NCBI RefSeq assembly: GCF_022414575.1
Contig: NZ_JADWYQ010000008.1
Location: forward strand, 1 to 64,000
DNA: 64,000 nucleotides
DNA from: Streptomyces sp. MUM 178J
Lineage (GTDB): Bacteria; Actinomycetota; Actinomycetes; Streptomycetales; Streptomycetaceae
Reading direction: 5' to 3'
Below, piece after piece: positions 18,099-25,705 of this stretch. Made by a program: the position numbers and the translations under genes. The notes below the pieces were generated by a model. It was not told where the DNA came from. It was given only the letters and a program-made list of their open reading frames with translations, and made no database searches. Position 1 is the first letter of the stretch; every line of letters begins with the position of its first letter.

Positions 18099-18617
18099 CT
18101 ACTTGGACGGCGCCCAGTAGTCGACCAGCGTGCCGACGCCCGGCTCCAGCGTCTTCCAGGTGCCGCTGAACGAGATCACGGCAAAAGCGGAGGTCGGGAA
18201 GCCGCGGCGGGCCATCCGGTCGCCGGCGTCCCCCTCCGACTCCGCGGAGAGGATGTCGGCGAGCCCCTGCACGCCGGGGTTGTGGCCGATGAGGAGGACG
18301 TTCTGCATGTCGTCCGGGGTTTCGTTGAGCACGGCGATCAGCTCGCCGGGCGAGGCCTCGTAGACCCGCTCCTCGTAGACGGTCTTCGGCCGGCGCGGGA
18401 ACTCCTGGACGGCGAGCTTCCAGGTCTCGCGGGTCCGGGTGGCGGTCGAGCAGAGGGCCAGATCGAAGGCGATGCCGGTGTCCGCCAGCTTGCGCCCGGC
18501 GACCGGGGCGTCCTTGCGGCCCCGCTCGGCGAGCGGTCGCTCATGGTCGGTCACCTGTGGCCAGTCGGCCTTGGCATGCCGGAAGAGGACAATCCTGCGG
18601 AGTTCTGCGACGCTCAT
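18099..18617 (-). CDS. SixA-like histidine phosphatase
   Basis: Small histidine-phosphatase superfamily protein (172 residues), SixA type, which in E. coli removes phosphate from phosphohistidine proteins. Catalytic LFRHAKADW with nucleophile His14, Arg in TATRTRETW, and second His in LLIGHNPGVQGLA. The frame is open for another 165 codons upstream, but ATG 18617 gives the family N-terminus (AELRRIVLFRHAK). Standing alone; its target in Streptomyces is unknown. Confidence 0.9.
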   Translation of the reverse strand: MSVAELRRIVLFRHAKADWPQVTDHERPLAERGRKDAPVAGRKLADTGIAFDLALCSTATRTRETWKLAVQEFPRRPKTVYEERVYEASPGELIAVLNETPDDMQNVLLIGHNPGVQGLADILSAESEGDAGDRMARRGFPTSAFAVISFSGTWKTLEPGVGTLVDYWAPSK

Positions 18618-18706
18618 GCATCCCAGCTTCGCATGAAACGCGCCACAGGGCGCAGGGTGTTGACGACCTCCCCCCGTGACGGGTGAACGGATGATCACAG
18701 CGGCCG

Positions 18707-18946
18707 TCAGCCCGTGAACGTCTGCCGTATGTGCTCGAGGAGCCGGCCGAGGGCGGGATCTCCCGCGGCCTCCGCCGGGCCTTTGTCCATGATGAGAGCG
18801 AGGAGGCAGACGAAGGCGATCAGCGGCAGGGTGAGGGCCCACCACGGCAGCCGGGCTTCCGCGCCGCCCAGGGCGATGGGCCTGCGGCCGGCGCGGGGAG
18901 CACGGGCGCGGGGGCGGCGGGTGGTGATGTGCGCATGGGCCGACAT
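18707..18946 (-). CDS. Small single-pass membrane protein, hypothetical
   Basis: 79 residues: an Arg/His-rich N-terminus (SAHAHITTRRPRARAPRAGR), one hydrophobic helix at about 34-53 (PWWALTLPLIAFVCLLALIM), and a short C-terminal tail LLEHIRQTFTG. GGAGG lies 6 nt before the ATG, which supports it being real. Same direction as the upstream MFS and SGM_5486-type genes, so it may be the third gene of that unit, but a 238-bp spacer separates them. Function unknown. Confidence 0.65.
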   Translation of the reverse strand: MSAHAHITTRRPRARAPRAGRRPIALGGAEARLPWWALTLPLIAFVCLLALIMDKGPAEAAGDPALGRLLEHIRQTFTG

Positions 18947-19150
18947 GGCCGCCTCCGTGGATCTCGCGATGCGGTGGTGGGAACTGCTTCCAACCTACGG
19001 ATCGCGCTGCGGTCGGCCCATCCGGCAACCCACCCACTTGTCCCTGAGCCTGGCCCCCTAGGGGATGGGGGTGCCAGCCCCACCCCCGATGTGTCCGGAG
19101 CGGTCGGTCCACGGTGCGGGCGGGTCCCGCGGCGGCCGGTCCGCAAGACG

Positions 19151-19192
19151 GGCGTGCGGTCTGTCAGGGCGGGCGTGCGGTCTGTCAGGGCG
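19151..19192. repeat. 21-bp perfect tandem duplication across a stop codon
   Basis: Two identical 21-bp units (19151-19171 and 19172-19192). The second unit carries the stop codon of the 38-residue SGM_5486-type gene, the first lies just past it. The duplication therefore leaves the protein unchanged. Confidence 0.85.
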
Positions 19193-19301
19193 CGGCGATG
19201 GAGGCGATCACGCCGATGACCACGGTGATGGCGAGCATCGCGCCGAAGACCATGAGGAGCTTCTTCTGGCCCTGGGGCGGGTTCGGGTCGAGTACGGGCA
19301 T
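19185..19301 (-). CDS. SGM_5486-type transporter-associated peptide
   Basis: 38-residue membrane peptide: PVLDPNPPQGQKKL followed by one helix, LMVFGAMLAITVVIGVIASI. It matches what I know as the SGM_5486 family of transporter-associated proteins, found directly after CynX/NimT-type MFS transporters in Streptomyces. It begins only 17 nt after the MFS stop codon, so it is co-transcribed and may stabilise or modulate that transporter. Too short for most gene finders. Confidence 0.82.
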   Translation of the reverse strand: MPVLDPNPPQGQKKLLMVFGAMLAITVVIGVIASIAAP

Positions 19302-19318
19302 GGGCCCAGTCTCGCACC

Positions 19319-20686
19319 TCAGCATTCGTCCTCGACCGTCCGGTCCCGGCCGGCCAGCACCCCGACGGCCATCTGCGGCAGCGTCAGCCCCGCCATCAGG
19401 GCCAGCGGCAGCCCCCAGCCGCCGCTGTGCTGGTAGAGCGCGCCGACGACGATCGGCCCCGGGATGGAGATCAGATAGCCCACGGACTGGGCGAACGCCG
19501 AGAGCCGTACGACGCCGGCGCCGGTCCTGGCCCGCATGCCGATCATGGTGAGGGCGAGTGGGAAGGCGCAGTTGGCTACGCCGAGCAGCAGCGCCCAGGC
19601 CCAAGCCCCCGCCGCGGGTGCGAGGACGAGCCCGAGGTAGCCGCTGAGGCCGCACAGCCCGAGGGCGACGACGATGGGCCCCTGATGCCGCATCCGGGCG
19701 GCCAGCCGGGGGATGACGAACGCCAGCGGCACGCCCATGACCATGGTGACGGCGAGCAGCAGCCCCGCCGTGCCTGCCGAGACCCCGGCGTCCCGGAAGA
19801 TCTGCGGCATCCAGCCCATGGTGATGTACGCGCCGGTGGCCTGGAGCCCGAAGAAGCCCGCGAGCGCCCAGGCGGTTCGGCTGCGGATGACGCGGGGAGC
19901 CGCGGCGGCCCGCTCGGCCGCCTCATCGGTGCGGCGGGGGCTTTCGGAGCCGTGCCGACCGGCGCCTGAGCCGTGCCGGGCGCCTTCGGAGCCGTGCGGG
20001 CCGGCGTCGGGGGTGCGGTCGCGGATCAGCCCGAGCCAGGGCAGTACGGCGACGGCGGCGAGCCCGGCCCATATGCCGAGCCCCGCGCGCCAGCTGCCGC
20101 CCAGGGCCTGGGTCATGGGGACCGTCGCGGCGGCGGCCAGGGAGGTGCCCAGGGCCAGGGCCATGGAGTAAAGCCCGGTCATGGAGCCGATGCGGTCGGG
20201 AAAGTGCCGCTTGACGATCACCGGCATCAGGACGTTGCTGACGGCGATGCCCATCAGGGCGAGGGCGCTGGCCGCGAGGAAGGCGGGGGTGGCGTCGGCG
20301 AAGGGACGGACGGCCAGTCCGGTCGCGATGGCGGCCATGCCCGCGCATACGACCGCGCCGGGACCGAAGCGGCGGGCGAGCCGCGGGGCGGCGATTCCGA
20401 AGACCGCGAAGCAGAGTGGCGGCACCGAGGTGAGCACTCCGGCGACGCTGCCGCTCATGTGCAGGCCCACGCGGGCCTCTTCGAGGAGGGCTCCGAGGCT
20501 GGTGATGGCGGGCCGGAGGTTGAGCGCGGCGAGCACGATGCCTGCCATGACGAGCCGGGGGCCCCAGACGGAGGGCCGCGTTCTGGAGCCGGACGTGCGG
20601 GAGCCGTCCTCGCGGAGGTTGGAGGACGGCGTCCGGGGCCGTGCGTGTGTCTCTGTCGGGATCTGGGTGTCGGTCTCGTCGGGCAT
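19319..20686 (-). CDS. CynX/NimT-type MFS transporter
   Basis: About 455 residues, 12 predicted membrane helices in two halves. The first half begins RLVMAGIVLAALNLRPAITS, the family opening of the CynX/NimT group. A central cytoplasmic linker contains low-complexity HGSEGARHGSGAGRHGSES repeats, followed by the second half from RTAWALAGFFGLQATGAYIT. The substrate is unknown (relatives carry cyanate or 2-nitroimidazole). The frame continues upstream, but the starts there lie within the operator region; ATG 20686 begins PDETDTQ. Divergent from a GntR gene that probably regulates it. Confidence 0.88.
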   Translation of the reverse strand: MPDETDTQIPTETHARPRTPSSNLREDGSRTSGSRTRPSVWGPRLVMAGIVLAALNLRPAITSLGALLEEARVGLHMSGSVAGVLTSVPPLCFAVFGIAAPRLARRFGPGAVVCAGMAAIATGLAVRPFADATPAFLAASALALMGIAVSNVLMPVIVKRHFPDRIGSMTGLYSMALALGTSLAAAATVPMTQALGGSWRAGLGIWAGLAAVAVLPWLGLIRDRTPDAGPHGSEGARHGSGAGRHGSESPRRTDEAAERAAAAPRVIRSRTAWALAGFFGLQATGAYITMGWMPQIFRDAGVSAGTAGLLLAVTMVMGVPLAFVIPRLAARMRHQGPIVVALGLCGLSGYLGLVLAPAAGAWAWALLLGVANCAFPLALTMIGMRARTGAGVVRLSAFAQSVGYLISIPGPIVVGALYQHSGGWGLPLALMAGLTLPQMAVGVLAGRDRTVEDEC

Positions 20687-20690
20687 GCCG

Positions 20691-20726
20691 CCCATCATAG
20701 AATCATGGGATGATTGGCTGTCCAAT
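20691..20726. promoter_or_regulatory. Candidate GntR operator and promoter between divergent genes
   Basis: Contains the inverted repeat ATTGG CTGT CCAAT (20713-20726) and a partial palindrome CCCAT...ATGGG (20691-20709). A -10-like TAGAAT (20698-20703) reads toward the GntR gene. Placement between the MFS and GntR genes is the usual arrangement for an autoregulated FCD-type GntR repressor. Confidence 0.6.
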
Positions 20727-20765
20727 CGGCGACCTGCCCTCATGGCACGCAGAAGGAGCGACACG

Positions 20766-21452
20766 ATGGCGCTGAGCTCACCCCGGCGTTCCGCACTCTC
20801 GGATCAGGTGATCTCCGAGCTGCGGAACCAGATCACGTCGGGCGAGTGGCCCGTGGGCTCGCGGATTCCGACCGAGCCCGAGCTGGTCGAGCAACTCGGC
20901 GTGGCCCGCAACACCGTGCGCGAGGCCGTGCGGGCGCTCGCCCACAACGGTCTGCTGGACATCCGCCAGGGCTCGGGGACCTATGTCGTGGCGACCAGCG
21001 AGCTCGCGGGCGTCATGCACCGCCGCTTCGCCGACGCCGACCCCCGGCACATCGCCGAGCTGCGCTCCACCCTGGAGTCCTCGGCGGCGCGGCTGGCCGC
21101 GGCGCGGCGCACCGAGAAGGACCTGAAGCAGCTGGACACGCTGCTCGCCCGACGCGAGGAGGCGTGGTCCGCCGGGGACGCTGAGCGCTTCGTCGCCGCC
21201 GACACCACCTTCCATCTGGCGGTGGTGGCCGCCTCTCACAACGAGGTGCTCACGGGGCTCTACGCGGACCTGGGCGATCTGCTGCGCGACTGGCTGCGCG
21301 GGGACGTCGGCGGCGAACTGCGCCCGGAGAACCACATGGACCACGCCCGGCTGGTCGAGGCGGTCCGCAGCGGCGACGGAGAGGCGGCGGCCGCGGAGGC
21401 GGCGAGCTATCCGTTCATGTGCCTGCGCGACTCTCCGTCGGCTGATGGCTGA
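20766..21452 (+). CDS. GntR-family (FadR/FCD) transcriptional regulator
   Basis: 228 residues: N-terminal winged HTH (about 5-72) with VISELRNQITSGEWPVGSRI, LGVARNTVREAVRALAHNG and LDIRQGSGTYV, then an FCD ligand-binding domain with HIAELRSTLESSAARLAA and DTTFHLAVVAASHNEVL, where the metal-binding Asp/His pattern is visible. AAGGAG 8 nt before the ATG sets the start; the in-frame ATG at 20742 lacks a site. Divergent from the MFS gene and likely its repressor. The last 38 nt overlap the convergent hypothetical gene. Confidence 0.9.
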   Translation: MALSSPRRSALSDQVISELRNQITSGEWPVGSRIPTEPELVEQLGVARNTVREAVRALAHNGLLDIRQGSGTYVVATSELAGVMHRRFADADPRHIAELRSTLESSAARLAAARRTEKDLKQLDTLLARREEAWSAGDAERFVAADTTFHLAVVAASHNEVLTGLYADLGDLLRDWLRGDVGGELRPENHMDHARLVEAVRSGDGEAAAAEAASYPFMCLRDSPSADG

Positions 21453-21819
21453 CCCAGGCGGAGTGGATCTCCTTCCAGCAGCGGCTGGTGAGCTGCGCGT
21501 ATCCGGCCGCGCCGAGTTCGACGGGAGCGGTGTCGACGTCGATGTCCCACCAGCGGTCGCACTCGATGTGCAGCCGGACCAGATCGGCCTGAGGATACGG
21601 GTTGTGGCAGTACGCGGTGGCACGCGAGCCCTCGACGGCCAGCCGGCACTCGGCCTGGTAGACAGGTCGCGAGGCCGTGGGCTGCGCCTCCGCGGCCCGC
21701 GAGGTGGGCTGCGCGGTCGGCTGGGAGGTCCGGCGGTGCGGCTGGGACACGGTCGGAGTGGCCCACAGAAGGACCGTGACCGTGGCCAGTATGGAGGCGG
21801 AGCGCCAGGTCGTGCGCAC
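21415..21819 (-). CDS. Hypothetical secreted protein
   Basis: 134 residues from a GTG start with GAGGAGG 8 nt upstream. The N-terminus RTTWRSASILATVTVLLWAT is a signal peptide or anchor. A Thr/Gln/Pro/Ala-rich linker follows, then a compact domain with four Cys (AECRLAVEG, TAYCHNP, HIECDRWW, TSRCWKEI) that could form two disulfides outside the cell. No family recognised. A longer open frame upstream has no ribosome site. Its 3' end overlaps the convergent GntR gene by 38 nt. Confidence 0.7.
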   Translation of the reverse strand: MRTTWRSASILATVTVLLWATPTVSQPHRRTSQPTAQPTSRAAEAQPTASRPVYQAECRLAVEGSRATAYCHNPYPQADLVRLHIECDRWWDIDVDTAPVELGAAGYAQLTSRCWKEIHSAWVSHQPTESRAGT

Positions 21820-21951
21820 AAGCAGGACCTCCTCGGCCGTACTGCGACGAGGACGCGAGCGTCTTTCGTCGCGGCTGCACCACAAGGGGGAATGCTCTTC
21901 CAGGGTCGTACGGCCCAGGGGTGCGGCGCGCGCCTCGGTGGGCCGAACGGG

Positions 21952-21992
21952 CGACGCCCCGCTCCCCGCGGGAGGCGGGAAACGGGGCGTCG
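21952..21992 (-). terminator. Terminator-like hairpin downstream of fabG-fabI
   Basis: Perfect 10-bp arms CGACGCCCCG and CGGGGCGTCG with an internal GC-rich loop; about 105 bp beyond the fabI stop. Confidence 0.6.
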
Positions 21993-22097
21993 GGGCCGTC
22001 CGGCCGGGGTGAGCAGGAAGTGCTGCGACCGGCCGTAGAGCGTGCGCGGGCACGTCGTGGCCGGTCGCGACCGGACTCCGTCCGGCCGGTGGCCGGG

Positions 22098-22865
22098 CTA
22101 CGCGCCGATCGCGTGCAGGCCGCCGTCCACGTGGACGATCTCACCCGTCGTCTTGGGGAACCAGTCCGACAGCAGGGCGACCACGCCGCGGCCGGCCGGC
22201 TCGGGGTCGGAGAGGTCCCACTCCAGCGGGGAGCGGTGGTTCCAGACGTCCGCCAGCTCGGAGAAGCCCGGGATGGACTTCGCGGCCATGGAGCCGATCG
22301 GGCCCGCAGAGATCAGATTGCAGCGGATGTTCTGCTTGCCCAGGTCGCGGGCGAGGTAGCGGGAGGTCGCCTCAAGCGCCGCCTTCGCCGGGCCCATCCA
22401 GTCGTACTGCGGCCAGGCGTACTGGGCGTCGAAGGTCAGACCGACGACCGAGCCGCCCTCCTGCATCAGCGGCAGGCAGGCCGTCGTCAGTGACTTCAGC
22501 GAGAACGCCGAGACGTGCATCGCGGTCGAGACGGACTCGAACGGGGTGTTGAGGAAGTTGCCGCCGAGCGCGTCCTGCGGCGCGAAGCCGATGGAGTGCA
22601 CCACGCCGTCGAGGCTGCCGAGTTCCTCGCGCACCAGGTCGGGGAGGCGGGACAGATGCTCCTCGTTGGTGACGTCGAGTTCGATGACCTTGGTGGGCTT
22701 GGGGAGCTTCTTGGCGATGCGCTCCGTCAGCGTGGGCCGGGGAAAGGCCGTCAGGATGATCTCCGCACCCTGCTCCTGGGCCAGCTTCGCGGTGTGGAAG
22801 GCGATGGAGGACTCCATCAGCACACCGGTGATGAGGATGCGCTTGCCGGCGAGGATTCCGCTCAT
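22098..22865 (-). CDS. fabI: Enoyl-ACP reductase (NADH), FabI/InhA type
   Basis: Final reductive step of each fatty-acid elongation cycle. 255 residues; N-terminal GKRILITGVLMESSIAFHTA (divergent GxxxxxSIA nucleotide loop), and the FabI-type active site QYAWPQYDWMGPAKAAL with Tyr154-x6-Lys161, as in InhA. VHSIGFAPQDALGG and NLISAGPIGSMAAKSIPGF are also family motifs. This is the target class of triclosan and isoniazid. The gene begins 4 nt after the fabG stop, forming the fabG-fabI (mabA-inhA-like) operon of actinobacteria. Confidence 0.96.
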   Translation of the reverse strand: MSGILAGKRILITGVLMESSIAFHTAKLAQEQGAEIILTAFPRPTLTERIAKKLPKPTKVIELDVTNEEHLSRLPDLVREELGSLDGVVHSIGFAPQDALGGNFLNTPFESVSTAMHVSAFSLKSLTTACLPLMQEGGSVVGLTFDAQYAWPQYDWMGPAKAALEATSRYLARDLGKQNIRCNLISAGPIGSMAAKSIPGFSELADVWNHRSPLEWDLSDPEPAGRGVVALLSDWFPKTTGEIVHVDGGLHAIGA

Positions 22866-22869
22866 GTGA

Positions 22870-23589
22870 TCAGTGACCCATGCCCAATCCGCCGTCAACC
22901 GGGATGACGGCTCCAGTGATGTACGAGGCGTCGTCGGAAGCGAGGAACTTCACCGCGGCGGCGATCTCCCCGGGCTCCGCATAGCGCCCGAGCGGCACCT
23001 GCGAGACGATGCCCGCGCGCTGCTCGTCGCTGAGCGCCTTGGTCATGTCGGTGTCGACGAAACCGGGCGCGACGACGTTGAAGGTGATGTTCCGCGACCC
23101 CAGCTCACGGGCGAGGGACCGGGCGAAGCCGACCAGCCCCGCCTTGGAGGCGGCGTAGTTGGCCTGCCCCGCCGAGCCGAGCAGCCCGACGACGGAGGAG
23201 ATCAGCACGACGCGGCCCTTGCGGGCGCGCAGCATGCCGCGGTTGGCGCGCTTCACCACGCGGAACGCGCCGGTGAGGTTGGTGTCGAGCACGGAGGTGA
23301 AGTCGTCCTCGGACATCCGCATCAGCAGCTGGTCCCTGGTGACGCCGGCGTTGGCCACCAGCACCTCGACGGGACCGTGCTTGTCCTCGATCTCCTTGTA
23401 GGCCTGCTCCACCTGCTCGGCGTCGGTGATGTCGCAGCGGACCGGCAGACAGCCGAGCTTGACGAGCTCCTCCGGAGGCTCACCCGACCGGTAGGTGATC
23501 GCGACCTGGTCGCCGGCCTCGGCGAATGCGCGGGCGATGGCGAGGCCGATGCCCCGGTTTCCTCCGGTGACGAGAACCGAGCGACTCAA
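22870..23589 (-). CDS. fabG: 3-oxoacyl-ACP reductase FabG
   Basis: NADPH-dependent ketoreductase of fatty-acid synthesis (239 residues). TGGNRGIG nucleotide loop at 8-15, NAG motif (80-82), catalytic Ser132, Tyr145 and Lys149 (NYAASKAG), and the C-terminal TGAVIPVDGGLGMGH. The start is TTG, with AAAGGGTGA as ribosome site; no ATG or GTG nearby gives a full nucleotide-binding strand. First gene of the fabG-fabI operon. Inverted repeats upstream may be regulatory. Confidence 0.95.
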   Translation of the reverse strand: MSRSVLVTGGNRGIGLAIARAFAEAGDQVAITYRSGEPPEELVKLGCLPVRCDITDAEQVEQAYKEIEDKHGPVEVLVANAGVTRDQLLMRMSEDDFTSVLDTNLTGAFRVVKRANRGMLRARKGRVVLISSVVGLLGSAGQANYAASKAGLVGFARSLARELGSRNITFNVVAPGFVDTDMTKALSDEQRAGIVSQVPLGRYAEPGEIAAAVKFLASDDASYITGAVIPVDGGLGMGH

Positions 23590-23617
23590 CGGATCACCCT
23601 TTCGATAGCGGTCTTGA

Positions 23618-23638
23618 TACCGACAGAAACTATCGGTA
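23618..23638. promoter_or_regulatory. Inverted repeat upstream of fabG (candidate operator)
   Basis: TACCGA - 9 nt - TCGGTA, centred about 40 nt before the fabG TTG start, in a locally AT-richer stretch. Its position could overlap the promoter of the fabG-fabI operon. No binding protein can be named. Confidence 0.4.
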
Positions 23639-23681
23639 CCGGAGCGTGTACGAGGAATCGGGCCCTGACAGCGCCTTCCTG

Positions 23682-23710
23682 CGGCGACTGTTGGGTCCCT
23701 ACAGTCGCCG
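23682..23710. promoter_or_regulatory. 10-9-10 inverted repeat between fabG and tldD
   Basis: Perfect arms CGGCGACTGT and ACAGTCGCCG around TTGGGTCCC T-type loop. It sits between divergent genes, where no terminator is needed, so an operator or 5' UTR hairpin is more likely. Confidence 0.45.
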
Positions 23711-23851
23711 CGGCACGGTCGGGGAGGCGCGCTGCCGCGGCCGGGCTGCGCAATCCCCGGAAAACGATGGCCGACGTGACGGTGGGCACCGCATGATTCA
23801 CTGCGGGTTGTAGTCGCCTTGTCGTCGCCCGGTGAGAAGGGGAGGGCCACT

Positions 23852-25375
23852 GTGCCCCATGAAATCGATCAGTCGTTCCAGGCGCTGCCGCTGCGCGCCC
23901 TCGCTGACGCCGCGCTTGCCCGGGCCCGTGCGCTCGGCGCCGAGCACGCCGACTTCCGCTTGGAGCGGGTGCGCAGTGCGGCGTGGCGGCTGCGGGACGC
24001 CAAGCCGTCCGGTTCGGCCGACACCACCGACCTCGGGTATGCGGTGCGGGTCGTGCACGGCGGCGCCTGGGGGTTCGCCTCGGGGGTGGACCTGACGATG
24101 GACGCGGCCGCCCGGGTCGCCGGCCAGGCCGTGGCCATGGCGAAGCTGTCCGCCAAGGTGATCGCTGCCGCCGGCTCGGACGAAAGGGTGGAGCTCGCCG
24201 AGGAGCCGGTGCACGCGGAGAAGACCTGGATCTCCTCGTACGAGATCGACCCCTTCACCGTCCCCGACGAGGACAAGACGGCGCTGCTGGCCGAGTGGAG
24301 CGGGCGGCTGCTGCGGGCCAAGGGCGTGGCGCATGTGGACGCCTCCCTGCTGACCGTCCATGAGAACAAGTTCTATGCCGACACCGCGGGGACGGTGACC
24401 ACCCAGCAGCGGGTGCGGCTGCATCCGCAGCTGACGGCGGTCGCCGTGGACGAGACGACCGGCGAGTTCGACTCGATGCGCACCGTCGCGCCGCCGGTCG
24501 GCCGCGGCTGGGAGTATCTGACCGGCACCGGCTGGGACTGGGACGCGGAGCTGGAGCGGATCCCCGGGCTGCTGGCGGAGAAGATGCGTGCGCCGAGCGT
24601 CGAGGCGGGCCGGTACGACCTGGTGGTCGATCCGTCGAACCTGTGGCTCACCATCCACGAGTCGATCGGCCACGCCACCGAGCTGGATCGGGCGCTGGGC
24701 TATGAGGCGGCGTACGCGGGGACCTCCTTCGCCACCTTCGACCAGCTGGGGAAGCTGGCTTACGGCTCCTCGGCGATGAATGTGACGGGCGACAGGACGG
24801 CCGAGCACGGGCTCGCGACGATCGGCTACGACGACGAGGGCGTCGAGGCGCAGTCCTGGGACCTGGTCAGGGACGGCACGCTGGTGGGCTACCAGCTGGA
24901 CCGGCGGATCGCGAGGCTGACGGGCCTCGGCCGCTCCAACGGCTGCGCCTTCGCCGACTCTCCCCGACATGTGCCGGTGCAGCGGATGGCCAATGTGTCG
25001 CTGCAGCCCGATCCCGGGGGGCTGTCGACGGAGGACCTGATCGGGGGCGTGGAGAAAGGGATCTATGTGGTCGGCGACCGTTCGTGGTCGATCGACATGC
25101 AGCGCTACAACTTCCAGTTCACCGGGCAGCGCTTCTTCCGCATCGAGAACGGGCGGCTGGCCGGGCAGTTGCGGGACGTCGCCTACCAGGCGACGACGAC
25201 GGAGTTCTGGGGCTCGATGGAGAAGGTGGGCGGCCCGCAGACGTACGTCCTGGGCGGCGCGTTCAACTGCGGCAAGGCCCAGCCGGGCCAGGTCGCCGCG
25301 GTCTCCCACGGCTGCCCGTCGGCCCTGTTCCGCGGCGTGAACATCCTCAACACGACGCAGGAGGCGGGCCGGTGA
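23852..25375 (+). CDS. tldD: TldD metallopeptidase
   Basis: Catalytic subunit of the TldD/TldE (PmbA) heterodimeric protease, which degrades unfolded peptides and matures some peptide antibiotics. 507 residues; zinc site HESIGHATE with His269 and His274 plus a downstream Cys cluster (GAFNCGKAQPGQVAAVSHGC). GTG 23852 has GGGAGG 5 nt upstream; the TTG at 23819 has none. The C-terminus LNTTQEAGR is coded by the first copy of the repeat element that follows, and tldE comes after three repeat units. Confidence 0.94.
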   Translation: MPHEIDQSFQALPLRALADAALARARALGAEHADFRLERVRSAAWRLRDAKPSGSADTTDLGYAVRVVHGGAWGFASGVDLTMDAAARVAGQAVAMAKLSAKVIAAAGSDERVELAEEPVHAEKTWISSYEIDPFTVPDEDKTALLAEWSGRLLRAKGVAHVDASLLTVHENKFYADTAGTVTTQQRVRLHPQLTAVAVDETTGEFDSMRTVAPPVGRGWEYLTGTGWDWDAELERIPGLLAEKMRAPSVEAGRYDLVVDPSNLWLTIHESIGHATELDRALGYEAAYAGTSFATFDQLGKLAYGSSAMNVTGDRTAEHGLATIGYDDEGVEAQSWDLVRDGTLVGYQLDRRIARLTGLGRSNGCAFADSPRHVPVQRMANVSLQPDPGGLSTEDLIGGVEKGIYVVGDRSWSIDMQRYNFQFTGQRFFRIENGRLAGQLRDVAYQATTTEFWGSMEKVGGPQTYVLGGAFNCGKAQPGQVAAVSHGCPSALFRGVNILNTTQEAGR

Positions 25376-25485
25376 GCGGGCACCGCGGAACCCGCCGGGG
25401 GTCCGGCCCCCGGCGCAGCCGCCGACAGATGCAGCGCCCCCCGGGCAAGCACAGTCTCAACACGACGCAGGAGGCCGGCCGATGA
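25372..25485 (+). CDS. Repeat-encoded 37-aa ORF, copy 1
   Basis: Starts with a GTG overlapping the tldD TGA (GTGA) and ends in a TGA overlapping the next ATG (ATGA). AGGAGG lies at the end of tldD (25359-25364) at 7 nt. The peptide is basic (9 Arg, 1 Lys, 2 His of 37) with N-terminus SGHRGTRRGS and C-terminus LNTTQEAGR, the same tail as TldD. No known family. It may be a by-product of the duplication rather than a selected gene. Confidence 0.4.
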   Translation: MSGHRGTRRGSGPRRSRRQMQRPPGKHSLNTTQEAGR

Positions 25486-25595
25486 GCGGGCACCGCGGAA
25501 CCCGCCGGGGGTCCGGCCCCCGGCGCAGCCGCCGACAGATGCAGCGCCCCCCGGGCAAGCACAGTCTCAACACGACGCAGGAGGCCGGCCGATGA
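25482..25595 (+). CDS. Repeat-encoded 37-aa ORF, copy 2
   Basis: Same 37-residue product as copy 1, now with an ATG and AGGAGG at 25469-25474, 7 nt upstream. Both ends overlap neighbours by ATGA, so translation could be relayed from tldD through the array. Internal hairpin of the repeat lies within the ORF. Confidence 0.4.
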   Translation: MSGHRGTRRGSGPRRSRRQMQRPPGKHSLNTTQEAGR

Positions 25596-25705
25596 GCGGG
25601 CACCGCGGAACCCGCCGGGGGTCCGGCCCCCGGCGCAGCCGCCGACAGATGCAGCGCCCCCCGGGCAAGCACAGTCTCAACACGACGCAGGAGGCCGGCC
25701 GATGA
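25592..25705 (+). CDS. Repeat-encoded 37-aa ORF, copy 3
   Basis: Third identical ORF; its TGA overlaps the tldE ATG (25702) as ATGA. AGGAGG at 25579-25584. See the repeat entry for the array and its possible origin. Confidence 0.4.
   Translation: MSGHRGTRRGSGPRRSRRQMQRPPGKHSLNTTQEAGR

Noticed and set aside
25183..25562. Repeated minus-strand ORFs opening MLARGALHLS
   Set aside because: They are antisense shadows of the repeat; no ribosome site and no homology that I recognise.
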